Shown in pieces: positions 15,221 through 23,124 of a stretch of 41,141 nucleotides of DNA (positions are counted from its first letter, which is position 1; each line of letters opens with the position of its first letter). Location: contig NZ_PQHW01000061.1 of assembly GCF_003385215.1 (NCBI RefSeq), forward strand, positions 1 to 41,141. The letters are read 5' to 3'. The notes under the pieces were generated by a model. It was not told the origin of the DNA. It worked only from the letters and a program-made list of their open reading frames with translations, and searched no databases. Made by a program: the position numbers and the translations under genes. The stretch is from Amycolatopsis thermalba (GTDB taxonomy: Bacteria > Actinomycetota > Actinomycetes > Mycobacteriales > Pseudonocardiaceae).

Positions 15221-16723
15221 TCAGCGGGCCAGCACCCGCGCCACCACCGACTCCAGTGCCGCGTCCGCCTCCGGCACGGGCACCGGTGTGCGCCAGGCGA
15301 CGAAACCGTCCGGGCGCACCAGCAGCGCCCCACCACCCGCGATGCCGACGGCCGAAAGCCAGGCCGGGTCCGGCACCACCGCGGCACCCAGCGAAACTCC
15401 CAGGCGCGCGGCGGCCTTGTCCGTCGCCTCCGCCCAGTCCGGGGTGCCCGCGAACACCGTGAACCGGGAGCGCACCAGGTCCACACTGGACACCCCGGGC
15501 GACACCCACCGGTGCGGCAGGCGTGATCCCGGCGCGCCGTCCAGCGCCGCCGCCACATCCTCTGTGGACGGTGGCTCGGGCACCGCGTCGATCACCGCGG
15601 CCGAGTCGTAGCGGTAGCCCATCGTCACCATCGGCGCGTTCCACGCCCCTGCCGCCGCCCGCTCCGCCGCCGCGGCCGGGTCCCAGTGCAGCCGCGGGTT
15701 CTCCCACCGCAGCACCGCCTGCCGGGTCACCAGCTCCGCCACCGCGTGCCGCTCGTCGTGGTAGGTGTCCAGCAGCCGGTCGCCGGCCTGTCCGGACAGC
15801 ACCATCGCCAGTTTCCACGCCAGGTTGTGCGCGTCGGCCACGCCCGTGTTCAGCCCGAACGCCCCCAGCGGCGAGACGGCCCGCGCCGCGTCCCCCACCA
15901 GGAACGCCCGCCCGGCGCGGAACGCCTCCGCCATCCGCAGCGTCGGCCGCCACCACTTCGCCGCGATCACCGTCACCGGCACCTCCGCGCCCAGCGCGGT
16001 GCGGATCAGCTCCTCCGGCGTCCCGGGCGCGCCCGAGTGCAGCACCCACCGCCGCTCGCCGACGCTGAGCAGCATCCCCCGCACGTCCGGGTGCCGGATC
16101 TCCACCATCGTCGGCATCGTGCCGAAGAACCGGGTCAAATCGGCCTCGAACAGGATGTTCAGCACCGGCTCCCCCACCTCGCCGGGCCCCGTCGTGCCAA
16201 TGCCCAGCGCCGGGCGCACGGCCGTGTTCACCCCGTCCGCGCCCACCAGGTACCGCGTCCGCAGGATCCGCCCGTCCGACAGCGTCACCGACACCCCGTC
16301 CGCGTCCTGCTCGACCCCGGTGACGGCCACACCGAACTCCACCGTCGCACCCCGCTCCCGCGCGGCGGGCAGCAGCGCGGCATCGAGCCGGTCCTGCGGG
16401 TAGTGCCCGCGGGGCGTCTCCGGCGAGACCTCCGACAGCGCCGGCAACGGGTGCCGCGGCGCGTCCGCCGGGTCGATCTCCGCCACCGTGCGCGCGTCCG
16501 CCTTCCACATCGCGGTCGACCGGACCGCGACGGCCTCGAGCGCCGGCCCCAGCCCGGCCTCGCGGAAGAACTCCAGCGTGCGCGGGCTGAGGCCGAGTGC
16601 CCGCGGGTGCTCCGACAGCCCCGCCCGCCGCTCCACCACGTGCGCACGCACCCCGTGGTGCCCCAGGAACACCGCGGCAGCCAGCCCGACCGAGCCGCCA
16701 CCGGCGATCACCACATCCGACAC
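15221..16723 (-). CDS. FAD-dependent aromatic monooxygenase (PHBH/TcmG-RdmE type)
   Basis: This 500-residue class A flavoprotein hydroxylase has the FAD loop 'VVIAGGGSVGLAAAV' at 4-18. The 'YLVGADGVNTAVRP' (DG) motif and 'AFLVGDAARAVSPLGAFGLN' (GD motif) come later, followed by 'DAHNLAWKLA'. The C-terminal 100 or so residues form the thioredoxin-like domain of the larger polyketide/phenol hydroxylases. The enzyme would hydroxylate an aromatic substrate with NAD(P)H and O2. The GTG start has GGAG/AAGG just upstream. It is divergent from a TetR regulator across a strong palindrome, an arrangement typical of antibiotic- or phenol-inducible hydroxylases. The substrate is not deducible. Confidence 0.9.
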   Translation of the reverse strand: MSDVVIAGGGSVGLAAAVFLGHHGVRAHVVERRAGLSEHPRALGLSPRTLEFFREAGLGPALEAVAVRSTAMWKADARTVAEIDPADAPRHPLPALSEVSPETPRGHYPQDRLDAALLPAARERGATVEFGVAVTGVEQDADGVSVTLSDGRILRTRYLVGADGVNTAVRPALGIGTTGPGEVGEPVLNILFEADLTRFFGTMPTMVEIRHPDVRGMLLSVGERRWVLHSGAPGTPEELIRTALGAEVPVTVIAAKWWRPTLRMAEAFRAGRAFLVGDAARAVSPLGAFGLNTGVADAHNLAWKLAMVLSGQAGDRLLDTYHDERHAVAELVTRQAVLRWENPRLHWDPAAAAERAAAGAWNAPMVTMGYRYDSAAVIDAVPEPPSTEDVAAALDGAPGSRLPHRWVSPGVSSVDLVRSRFTVFAGTPDWAEATDKAAARLGVSLGAAVVPDPAWLSAVGIAGGGALLVRPDGFVAWRTPVPVPEADAALESVVARVLAR

Positions 16724-16742
16724 GAGCCTTCTCCTCTCTTCC

Positions 16743-16757
16743 GGGAACAGCGTTCCC
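16743..16757. promoter_or_regulatory. small palindrome near the monooxygenase start
   Basis: GGGAAC-agc-GTTCCC is a perfect 6-bp-arm inverted repeat. It is 20 nt upstream of the monooxygenase GTG and adjacent to the larger TetR operator. It may be a second operator or part of the promoter. Confidence 0.4.
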
Positions 16758-16760
16758 GCT

Positions 16761-16797
16761 ATGGGCACACTGTACCCAAGAAGTACGCTGTGCCCAT
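16761..16797. promoter_or_regulatory. TetR-type operator overlapping the regulator's start codon
   Basis: ATGGGCACACTGTAC (16761-16775) and GTACGCTGTGCCCAT (16783-16797) are reverse complements at 13 of 15 positions with a 7-nt spacer. The right arm includes the first two bases of the tetR start codon, so a bound dimer would block both promoters and the 5' end of tetR. Confidence 0.75.
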
Positions 16798-17506
16798 GCC
16801 GCGCGCGAAGAACCCGCCGACGATGGTCTGGATGCGCGACCGGACCGCGAAGACGCGCCCGGTCGTCACCGAGGAGAAGATCGTCCGGACGGCCATCGCG
16901 ATCGCCGACGCCGAAGGGCTGGACGCGCTGTCCATGCGGCGCCTCGCCGCGGAAATGGACTCCGGCACCACCTCGCTCTACCGGCACGTGGCGAGCAAGG
17001 ACGAGCTGTTCGAGCTGATGGTCGACACGATCATCGGCGAGCAACCGCTCCCGGAACCCACCGACGACTGGCGCGCGGAGCTGGCCCAGCTCGCCCGCCG
17101 CCAGCGCGCCCTGCTGCTGCTGCACCCCTGGCTCGCCCAGCAGATCACCCGCCACCCGGCGCTCGGGCCGCACGTGATCGCGCACGCCGACCACCAGCTC
17201 GGCATCGTCTCCCGCGTGACCGGCGACCCGACGCTCGCGACGATGGTGGTGGACACGATCAACACCCACGTGCTGGGCGCGGTGTCCGCCGAGCTGGCCG
17301 AACTGGAGGCCCAGCGCCGCACCGGCATGACCGAGAACGAGTGGCGCGACTGGGTGGGCGCCTACGTCCGGCAGGTCATCGAGTCCGGCCGGTACCCGCA
17401 CTTCACCCGGCGGGTGCTGGAGGCCGACGACACCGACCCCGCCACCCGCTTCGAGTTCGGCCTGGAATGCGTGCTCACCGGCATCGAGGCCGCCCTGCGC
17501 CGGTGA
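16796..17506 (+). CDS. TetR-family regulator (TetR_C type) of the FAD monooxygenase
   Basis: This 236-residue protein has an N-terminal extension 'MPRAKNPPTMVWMRDRTAK'. The TetR helix-turn-helix at about 28-70 reads 'DALSMRRLAAEMDSGTTSLY' then 'RHVASKDELFELM'. A TetR_C-like ligand domain follows ('LLLHPWLAQQ', 'HVLGAVSAELAELE', 'FEFGLECVLTGIEA'). This branch controls drug and polyketide-type genes. No ribosome site precedes the ATG because the operator palindrome runs into it, so the mRNA is probably leaderless. An internal ATG nine codons in is an alternative start. It is divergent from the monooxygenase, which it very likely represses. Confidence 0.9.
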   Translation: MPRAKNPPTMVWMRDRTAKTRPVVTEEKIVRTAIAIADAEGLDALSMRRLAAEMDSGTTSLYRHVASKDELFELMVDTIIGEQPLPEPTDDWRAELAQLARRQRALLLLHPWLAQQITRHPALGPHVIAHADHQLGIVSRVTGDPTLATMVVDTINTHVLGAVSAELAELEAQRRTGMTENEWRDWVGAYVRQVIESGRYPHFTRRVLEADDTDPATRFEFGLECVLTGIEAALRR

Positions 17507-17522
17507 AGCCTGCGCCGGTGAA

Positions 17523-17546
17523 CGCGGGCAGCCGAGTCAGCCCGCG
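17523..17546. terminator. hairpin between convergent tetR and STAS genes
   Basis: CGCGGGC (17523-17529) and GCCCGCG (17540-17546) pair perfectly around a 10-nt loop. It starts 17 nt after the tetR stop and overlaps the last codons of the convergent STAS gene. A direct repeat GCGCCGGTGAA also occurs around the tetR stop. Confidence 0.5.
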
Positions 17547-17914
17547 GCCAGCGCCTCCTCGACGCTGTCGTACACGTCGAGCACCTTGTCCAGCGCGGTG
17601 AGCGCGAAGATCCGGCCCAGCGAGCCCGGTGCGACGATCCGCAGCTCGACACCCGCGGTGAGCGCGGAGGCGATGGCCGCCAGCCCGGACGAGCCGAGGA
17701 AGGCGACCCCGCTCAGGTCGACGACGACCACTCGCGGCCGGCGCGCGACGAGCCGCCGGAACGCCGCCCCCAGCCGGTCCGCGGTGGCCAGGTCGAGTTC
17801 GCCCTCGACCGCCAGCACGGCGACGTCGCCGCCCGGCCACCGGGCCGAAACCCGCAGCGGTGTGGGCGTGGTGAGTCCGGCCGGTTCCTCCGGAACGCGC
17901 GGAACCCGAGACAT
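17537..17914 (-). CDS. STAS-domain anti-sigma factor antagonist (RsbV/SpoIIAA-like)
   Basis: This 125-residue STAS protein has 'VAVLAVEGELDLATADRLGA' and the key loop 'VVVDLSGVAFLGSSGLAAIA', which retains the serine phosphorylated by RsbW-type kinases. It should bind an anti-sigma factor when dephosphorylated and release a sigma factor. The ATG at 17914 starts before the first strand, and a longer frame upstream lacks support. It is divergent from the MEDS-STAS and MEDS-HATPase genes at 18085-19856. The HATPase protein there is its natural candidate partner kinase. Confidence 0.88.
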   Translation of the reverse strand: MSRVPRVPEEPAGLTTPTPLRVSARWPGGDVAVLAVEGELDLATADRLGAAFRRLVARRPRVVVVDLSGVAFLGSSGLAAIASALTAGVELRIVAPGSLGRIFALTALDKVLDVYDSVEEALAAG

Positions 17915-18084
17915 GACGCGCTCGCCTACCCTTCGGCGACAGCCCTGCCCTTCGGCAACGCATGGTGCGGCTGCGCTCTGAACCGCGTCCAACCCAGCGT
18001 AGTCGACCCGCCGACGCCCGCACCACCGAACCCGGAGGCGACGACTTCTGTCCCGGGCGGCGCGGCGGAGTACTCTCCGGACCG

Positions 18085-18924
18085 ATGAGACGGTCCGGAA
18101 TCGTGGTGGACGCGCGCGGCCTCGGCTGCCACGACCACCTGTGCTGGGGCTACGAGGACCCGGCCGAGTTCCGGTCCCGGGTGCGCGAGTTCCTGGCCGA
18201 GGGCCTGGCCCTGGGGTACCGGATCGGCTACGCCGGGACCGGGCCGGTGTCGCGCCTGGCCGAGGACCTCGACGGCATCGTCGACGGCGACGAGGCGCGG
18301 CGCCGCGGTGATCTGCGGGTGGTGTCGCTCGACGACCTCGGCGAGCTCGGCGACCCGCACGTGCGGCTGCGGCTCTACGCCCAGGCCACCGAGGCGGCGC
18401 TGGCCGACGGCTACCGCGGCCTGCGGGTGGCGGCCGATGTCACCGGGCTCCTGCGGTCACCCACCCGGCTGAATTCGCTGGCGCGGTTCGAGCACCTCAC
18501 CGACGGATACTCCGCGCTGCACCCGTTCTCCGCGTTGTGCGGCTACGACCGCAGGCAGCTGGACCGCCACACCCTGGCGCTGCTGTCCGCCCTGCACCCC
18601 AGCGCCAACGAGAACCGCGCGGGGTTCCGGCTGCACGCCTCGGCGCGCGGCGGCTGCTGCGCGAGCCTGGGCGGCGAACTCGACCTCGCGTCGGCCGAGG
18701 TGTTCCCCCGCGCGCTGCGGCACGCCGACCCCCGTCCCGTCCGCGGGCGGCTCGTGCTCGACGCCACGACCCTGGACTTCATCGACCACCGCAACCTGCT
18801 GACGCTGGCCGAGCACGGCAGGCGGCACGCGGCCGAGGTCGTCCTGCGTGCCCCCCGCCCCGGGCCGGCGACCGTCGTGGCGGTCCTCGATCTCGCGGAC
18901 CTCCGCGTGGAGGCGCCACGATGA
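18085..18924 (+). CDS. MEDS sensory domain fused to a STAS domain
   Basis: Residues 1 to about 170 match the MEDS (methanogen/methylotroph, DcmR sensory) domain, with 'GCHDHLCWGYEDPAEFRSRV' near the start and 'RVAADVTGLLRSPTRLNSLA' later. Residues about 185-279 form a STAS-like domain ('GCCASLGGELDLASAEVF', 'RLVLDATTLDFIDHRNLLTL'). The STAS loop has D-H-R-N instead of D-S-S-G, so the phospho-serine is missing. The cluster of Cys/His in the MEDS start could bind metal or a cofactor. It overlaps the next gene by ATGA, so the two are translated together. The stimulus is unknown. Confidence 0.82.
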   Translation: MRRSGIVVDARGLGCHDHLCWGYEDPAEFRSRVREFLAEGLALGYRIGYAGTGPVSRLAEDLDGIVDGDEARRRGDLRVVSLDDLGELGDPHVRLRLYAQATEAALADGYRGLRVAADVTGLLRSPTRLNSLARFEHLTDGYSALHPFSALCGYDRRQLDRHTLALLSALHPSANENRAGFRLHASARGGCCASLGGELDLASAEVFPRALRHADPRPVRGRLVLDATTLDFIDHRNLLTLAEHGRRHAAEVVLRAPRPGPATVVAVLDLADLRVEAPR

Positions 18925-19856
18925 CCACCGGTTTCGTGCACGAGGCCCTCTTCTACGACTCCCCGGACGAGTACGTGGCCGGGCTGGTGCCGTTCCTGAC
19001 CGAGGGCTTGGCGGCCGGACATCCGGTGGCGGCCGCCGTGCCGGAACCGAACCTGTCGCTGCTGCGCGACGCGCTCGGCGAGGACGCGAGCCGCGTGCAC
19101 CTGCTCGACATGGGTGTGGCGGGCCGCAACCCGGGCCGGATCATCCCGCACGTGCTGCGGGACTTCGCCGACCGCCACCCCGACGCCGCCCGCGTGCGCA
19201 TCATCGGCGAGCCCATCTGGGCGTGGCGCTCCGCGGTCGAGTACCCGGCGTGCGCCCAGCACGAGGCGTTGATCAACCCGGCGTTCGAGGGCCGGGACGT
19301 CACGATCGTGTGCCCGTACGACACGAACGCGCTCGACCCGGTCGCGATCGCGGACGCGCGCGTGACCCATCCGCTGGTGACCGAACGTGGCGTGCAGCGC
19401 GACAGCGACACCTACGCGTGGGAAGACCTCGTCGCCCGGTACAACGATGAGCTGAAACCCGCCGCGGACGCGGTGACGTTCCGCGTCGAGGTGCCGGACG
19501 AGCTGTCCACCGCGCGGCGGAGTTTCGCGGCGCACGCGCTGGAGCACGGACTGGACGAGGACCGCACCGAGGACCTCAAGCTGATCCTCACCGAACTGGC
19601 GACCAACAGTCTCCTGCACGCGGGCACTCCGTGCGAGCTGAGCCTGTGGCGCGAGGGCGGCGAACTGGTCTGCTCGGCCACCGACGGCGGGCGGCTGGCC
19701 GACCTGCTCGCCGGGCGGCGTCCGCCCCGGCGCGGCCAGCTGTCCGGGCGGGGCCTGCTGCTCGTCAACGACCTGGCCGATCTGGTCCGCACCCACCGCG
19801 CGCCGGACGGCACCACGATCCAGGTGCGGCTGCGGCTGGGCGAAAAGCCCTTGTGA
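18921..19856 (+). CDS. MEDS sensory domain fused to an RsbW-like HATPase (anti-sigma kinase)
   Basis: Residues 1 to about 190 form a MEDS domain beginning 'FVHEALFYDSPDEYVAGLVP' and containing 'IIGEPIWAWRSAVEYPACAQ'. Residues about 205-311 form a GHKL ATPase of the RsbW/SpoIIAB class, with N-box 'LILTELATNSLLHAG' and glycine-rich lid 'GRGLLLVNDLAD'. It would bind or phosphorylate STAS partners, namely the divergent 17537-17914 protein. This is a one-piece sensor and anti-sigma kinase. The ATG overlaps the upstream MEDS-STAS stop. No sigma factor is encoded within the window. Confidence 0.85.
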   Translation: MTTGFVHEALFYDSPDEYVAGLVPFLTEGLAAGHPVAAAVPEPNLSLLRDALGEDASRVHLLDMGVAGRNPGRIIPHVLRDFADRHPDAARVRIIGEPIWAWRSAVEYPACAQHEALINPAFEGRDVTIVCPYDTNALDPVAIADARVTHPLVTERGVQRDSDTYAWEDLVARYNDELKPAADAVTFRVEVPDELSTARRSFAAHALEHGLDEDRTEDLKLILTELATNSLLHAGTPCELSLWREGGELVCSATDGGRLADLLAGRRPPRRGQLSGRGLLLVNDLADLVRTHRAPDGTTIQVRLRLGEKPL

Positions 19857-19934
19857 CAGAAGCAGGCCGGATGTCCACTTCGGAGCCGGTCCGGCTGCCG
19901 TGACGATCATCGAGCCGGTATGTTCGGCCGGGTC

Positions 19935-20699
19935 ATGACGAAACCCGATCAACCGTTCCTCCTCGACACGCTGCGCGCCGAGATCCACGGGATCGGGGTC
20001 CTCGCCGCGCCGGCCGATCCGGACCTGCCCGTGCCCGCGTGTCCCGGGTGGACGGCCGGCACGCTGATCCGCCACCTGGGCGGCGTCGCGCACCGCGTCA
20101 CCGACTGGGTGGACAGCCAGATCCTGCCGCTGGAGTGGGAACTCGAACCGCCGGCCGGGCAGGACGCGCTCGGCTGGTTCCGCGCCGCGGCCGACGGGCT
20201 GTTCCGCAGCCTCGCCAGCCGGCCGCCGAGCTTCCCGTGCCAGACCTGGTTCCCCGCCGACCGCACCTACGGGTTCTGGCGCCGCCGGATGGCGCACGAG
20301 TTCACCGTGCACCGGGTCGACCTGGAGCAGGCGCTCGGCCTGCCGCCGGTGGTCGATCCGGAGCTGGCCGCCGACGGGGTGGACGAGGTGCTGACCGTGT
20401 GGCTGGCGGAGGGCAACCGGCCCGCCCCCGAGGAGACGGTGTCCGTGGCCGCCGCGGGCGAGGTGTTCGAGGTGCGGTGCGCCGGTCGCGTGTGGACGGT
20501 GCGAATGCCGTCCGGGACCGGTGTTCCGGACGTGCGGCCGGACGCCGCGGACACCGCCGACGGGCGGGTGACCGGGGCGCCGGAGGACGTGTACCTGTGG
20601 CTGTGGGGGCGCGGGCCCGCCGATCCGCTCTCGGTGACCGGGGAGGTGGCCGGGTTGCGCGCGGCGCTGGCGGCCGTCACCCGGTACGCCGGCGAGTAG
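19935..20699 (+). CDS. mycothiol-dependent maleylpyruvate-isomerase-family (DinB-like) protein
   Basis: This protein of about 254 residues has a DinB-like four-helix N-terminal domain. It shows 'PVPACPGWTAGTLIRHLGG' (first metal His) and 'RRMAHEFTVHRVDLEQAL' (the H-x-x-x-H-R-x-D motif completing the metal site). A C-terminal beta domain of the MDMPI type follows ('DVYLWLWGRG'). Relatives use mycothiol, the actinobacterial thiol, for isomerase or S-transferase reactions. The ATG at 19935 is preferred and an in-frame ATG at 19920 is possible; neither has a clear ribosome site. It stands alone, and its substrate cannot be told. Confidence 0.82.
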   Translation: MTKPDQPFLLDTLRAEIHGIGVLAAPADPDLPVPACPGWTAGTLIRHLGGVAHRVTDWVDSQILPLEWELEPPAGQDALGWFRAAADGLFRSLASRPPSFPCQTWFPADRTYGFWRRRMAHEFTVHRVDLEQALGLPPVVDPELAADGVDEVLTVWLAEGNRPAPEETVSVAAAGEVFEVRCAGRVWTVRMPSGTGVPDVRPDAADTADGRVTGAPEDVYLWLWGRGPADPLSVTGEVAGLRAALAAVTRYAGE

Positions 20700-20785
20700 C
20701 GTGGTGAGATTGGGCACGACTCCCGCACCACCGCCCGCCGAGGGCCCAGAATGGGCAGGTTGCGCACCAACCTAGGGAGGGGCCG

Positions 20786-21661
20786 ATGCAGGAGCCGTTG
20801 TTCGGCTCGGTCGACGAGGTCGTCGAGCGCCTGGCCGGGGCGGGCTACCTGGCCTCCACCGCCGTGGCCACCACCGTCTTCCTCGCCGACCGCCTCGGCA
20901 AGCCGCTGCTGGTCGAGGGCCCGGCCGGGGTGGGCAAGACCGAGCTGGCCCGCGCACTGGCGCAGGCCACGGGCAGCGAGCTGGTGCGGCTGCAGTGCTA
21001 CGAGGGCATCGACGAGGCCCGCGCGCTGTACGAGTGGAACCACGCCAAGCAGCTGCTGCGCATCACCGCCGGCCGCGACGAGGGCTGGGAACAGGCCCGC
21101 GACGAGGTGTTCAGCGAGGAGTTCCTGCTCCCCCGCCCGCTGCTCAAGGCGATCCGCAACCCGGACCCGACGGTGCTGCTGATCGACGAGACGGACAAGG
21201 CCGACGTGGAGATGGAGGGCCTGCTGCTGGAGGTCCTCGGCGACTTCCAGGTGACCGTGCCGGAGCTGGGCACGATCACCGCGCGGCGCCGCCCGTTCGT
21301 GCTGCTCACCTCGAACGCGACGCGTGAGCTGTCGGAGGCGCTCAAGCGGCGCTGCCTGTTCCTGCACCTGGACTTCCCGTCGCCGGAGCTGGAACGCGAC
21401 ATCGTCACCCTCAAGGTCCCGGGCCTGGACGCGCGCCTGGCCGACTCGGTGGTGCGCGTGGTCGCCGCGCTGCGCACGATGGAGCTGCGCAAGGCGCCCT
21501 CGATCGCCGAGACCGTGGACTGGGCCCGTACGCTGCTCGCGCTGGGCGCCGACACGCTCGACGAGCAGGTGGTCGAGACCAGCCTCGGCGTCATCCTCAA
21601 GTACCAGAGCGACCACCGGAAGGCCGCGGCCGAGCTGCGGCTCGACTCGCTGCTGTCATGA
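20786..21661 (+). CDS. MoxR-family AAA+ ATPase (CoxD-like)
   Basis: This 291-residue MoxR ATPase has Walker A 'GPAGVGKT' at 45-52, Walker B 'VLLIDETDKAD' at 130-140 and sensor 1 'PFVLLTSNATREL'. An arginine-finger region 'EALKRRCLFLHLDFPSPE' follows. GGGAGG precedes the ATG. It overlaps the VWA protein by ATGA. This MoxR-VWA pair matches CoxD/CoxE, which in aerobic carbon-monoxide dehydrogenase clusters help insert the Mo/Cu/S active site. A CoxL-S-M-type operon lies about 11 kb away at 32085-35606, so these may be its maturation factors. Confidence 0.9.
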   Translation: MQEPLFGSVDEVVERLAGAGYLASTAVATTVFLADRLGKPLLVEGPAGVGKTELARALAQATGSELVRLQCYEGIDEARALYEWNHAKQLLRITAGRDEGWEQARDEVFSEEFLLPRPLLKAIRNPDPTVLLIDETDKADVEMEGLLLEVLGDFQVTVPELGTITARRRPFVLLTSNATRELSEALKRRCLFLHLDFPSPELERDIVTLKVPGLDARLADSVVRVVAALRTMELRKAPSIAETVDWARTLLALGADTLDEQVVETSLGVILKYQSDHRKAAAELRLDSLLS

Positions 21662-23046
21662 CCTCCCCGGCGCTGCCGCGGCGGCTGGTCGAGTTCGTCG
21701 GCTCGCTGCGCGAGCACGGCATCCCGGTCGGCCCCGGCGAGACGGTCGACGCGGCCGCGGCCGTGGACGTGCTCGGGCTGACCGACCGCGAGCAGCTGCG
21801 GGCCGCGCTGGCCGCGACCGTGCTGCGCCGCTCCGGCCAGCGGGCCACCTTCGACGCGCTGTTCGACCTGTACTTCCCGGTCGCGGTCGGCGCCGCCGAG
21901 ACGGCCGGGGACGCGCCGCCGGATGCCGCCGGCCTGCGGGAGGCCCTGGTCGCCGCGCTCGCCGAGGGCGACGAGGACCGCCTGCGGGCGCTGGCCGCGG
22001 CCGCGGTCGAGGCGTTCGGCCGCTACGGCTCGTTCGGCGAGGGTGGTTCCGGGGGCGGCGGGGCGACCGGGATGCGCGGGTGGTCGGCCTACCAGGCGCT
22101 GGACCGGGTCCGGCCGGACGCGCTGCTCAACCGGGTGCTCGCCGCGATCCGCACCGACGGCAGCGCCTTCGGCGACGCCGTGGCCCGCAGCGAGGCGCAG
22201 TCCCGCATCGCCACCTACCGGGAAGCCGTGCAGGCCGAAGCCCGCCGCCGCACCGCCGAGCTGCGCGGACGCGACCGGATCGCCCAGTACGCGGTGCCGC
22301 CGCAGACCGACCTGGTCAGCTTCACCAACGCCACCCGCGCCCAGCTGGCCGAGCTGCGCCGCACGATCCAGCCGCTGTCCCGCAAGCTCGCCACCCGGCT
22401 GGCGACCCGCCGTCGGCGCGCCCGGCGCGGGCAGATCGACCTGCGGCGCACGCTGCGCCGGTCGCTGGCCACCGGCGGGGTGCCGATGCGCCCGGCGATG
22501 CGCGACCGCCGTCCCGGACGGCCCGAACTGGTGCTGCTGTGCGACATGTCCGGCTCGGTGGCCGGGTTCGCGCAGTTCACGCTGCTGCTGGTGCAGGCGC
22601 TGTCCGACCAGTTCAGCAAGATCCGCACGTTCGCGTTCGTCGAGCTGACCGACGAGATCACCGGCCTGGTCACCGCGGGCGCGGCCGATCCGGAGGGGCT
22701 CGCGCGGCGCATCCTGACGCAGGCGAAGCTCACCCGCTGGGGCATGAGCAGCGACTACGGCGGGTCGCTGGCGAGCTTCGCCGACGGGTGGCCGGACGCG
22801 GTCGGCCCGCGCACGTCGGTGCTCATCCTCGGCGACGGCCGCACCAACGGCGGCGACCCCAACCTGGACGCGGTGCGCCGGATCGCCGACCGCGCCAAGC
22901 ACGTCCACTGGCTCAACCCGGAAGCGCGATCCGCCTGGGGCACGGGCGATTCCGCCGCGCTGCAGTACGCCCGCGTGGTGCCGATGCACGAGTGCCGCAA
23001 CCTGCGTCAGCTCACCCAGCTGGTGACCGAACTGCTGCCCGGGTGA
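21658..23046 (+). CDS. VWA-domain protein (CoxE-like)
   Basis: This 462-residue protein has a helical N-terminal part with a Gly-rich linker near 120-135 ('GEGGSGGGGATG') and a basic middle ('RLATRRRRARRGQIDL'). The C-terminal von Willebrand A domain has an intact MIDAS start 'LLCDMSGSV' (Asp296, Ser298, Ser300), a later 'RWGMSSDYGGSLASF' and 'VLILGDGRTNGGD'. It works with the MoxR ATPase just upstream (ATGA overlap) as a co-chaperone. The pair is typical of CO-dehydrogenase-like enzyme maturation. No membrane segment is seen. Confidence 0.88.
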   Translation: MTSPALPRRLVEFVGSLREHGIPVGPGETVDAAAAVDVLGLTDREQLRAALAATVLRRSGQRATFDALFDLYFPVAVGAAETAGDAPPDAAGLREALVAALAEGDEDRLRALAAAAVEAFGRYGSFGEGGSGGGGATGMRGWSAYQALDRVRPDALLNRVLAAIRTDGSAFGDAVARSEAQSRIATYREAVQAEARRRTAELRGRDRIAQYAVPPQTDLVSFTNATRAQLAELRRTIQPLSRKLATRLATRRRRARRGQIDLRRTLRRSLATGGVPMRPAMRDRRPGRPELVLLCDMSGSVAGFAQFTLLLVQALSDQFSKIRTFAFVELTDEITGLVTAGAADPEGLARRILTQAKLTRWGMSSDYGGSLASFADGWPDAVGPRTSVLILGDGRTNGGDPNLDAVRRIADRAKHVHWLNPEARSAWGTGDSAALQYARVVPMHECRNLRQLTQLVTELLPG

Positions 23047-23104
23047 GGGTAACGAAGACGTCGCGCGGGGAGTGATTTTCCCGCTGCGGCGTGTAAGTGG
23101 TCGA

Positions 23105-23124
23105 GACCAGGGCACCCCCTGGTC
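23105..23124. promoter_or_regulatory. hairpin abutting the start codon of the exported protein gene
   Basis: GACCAGGG (23105-23112) and CCCTGGTC (23117-23124) form a perfect 8-bp stem with a 4-nt loop, ending directly before the ATG at 23125. No ribosome site is visible. It could fold the 5' leader, act as an operator or end the upstream coxDE-like transcript. Confidence 0.45.
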
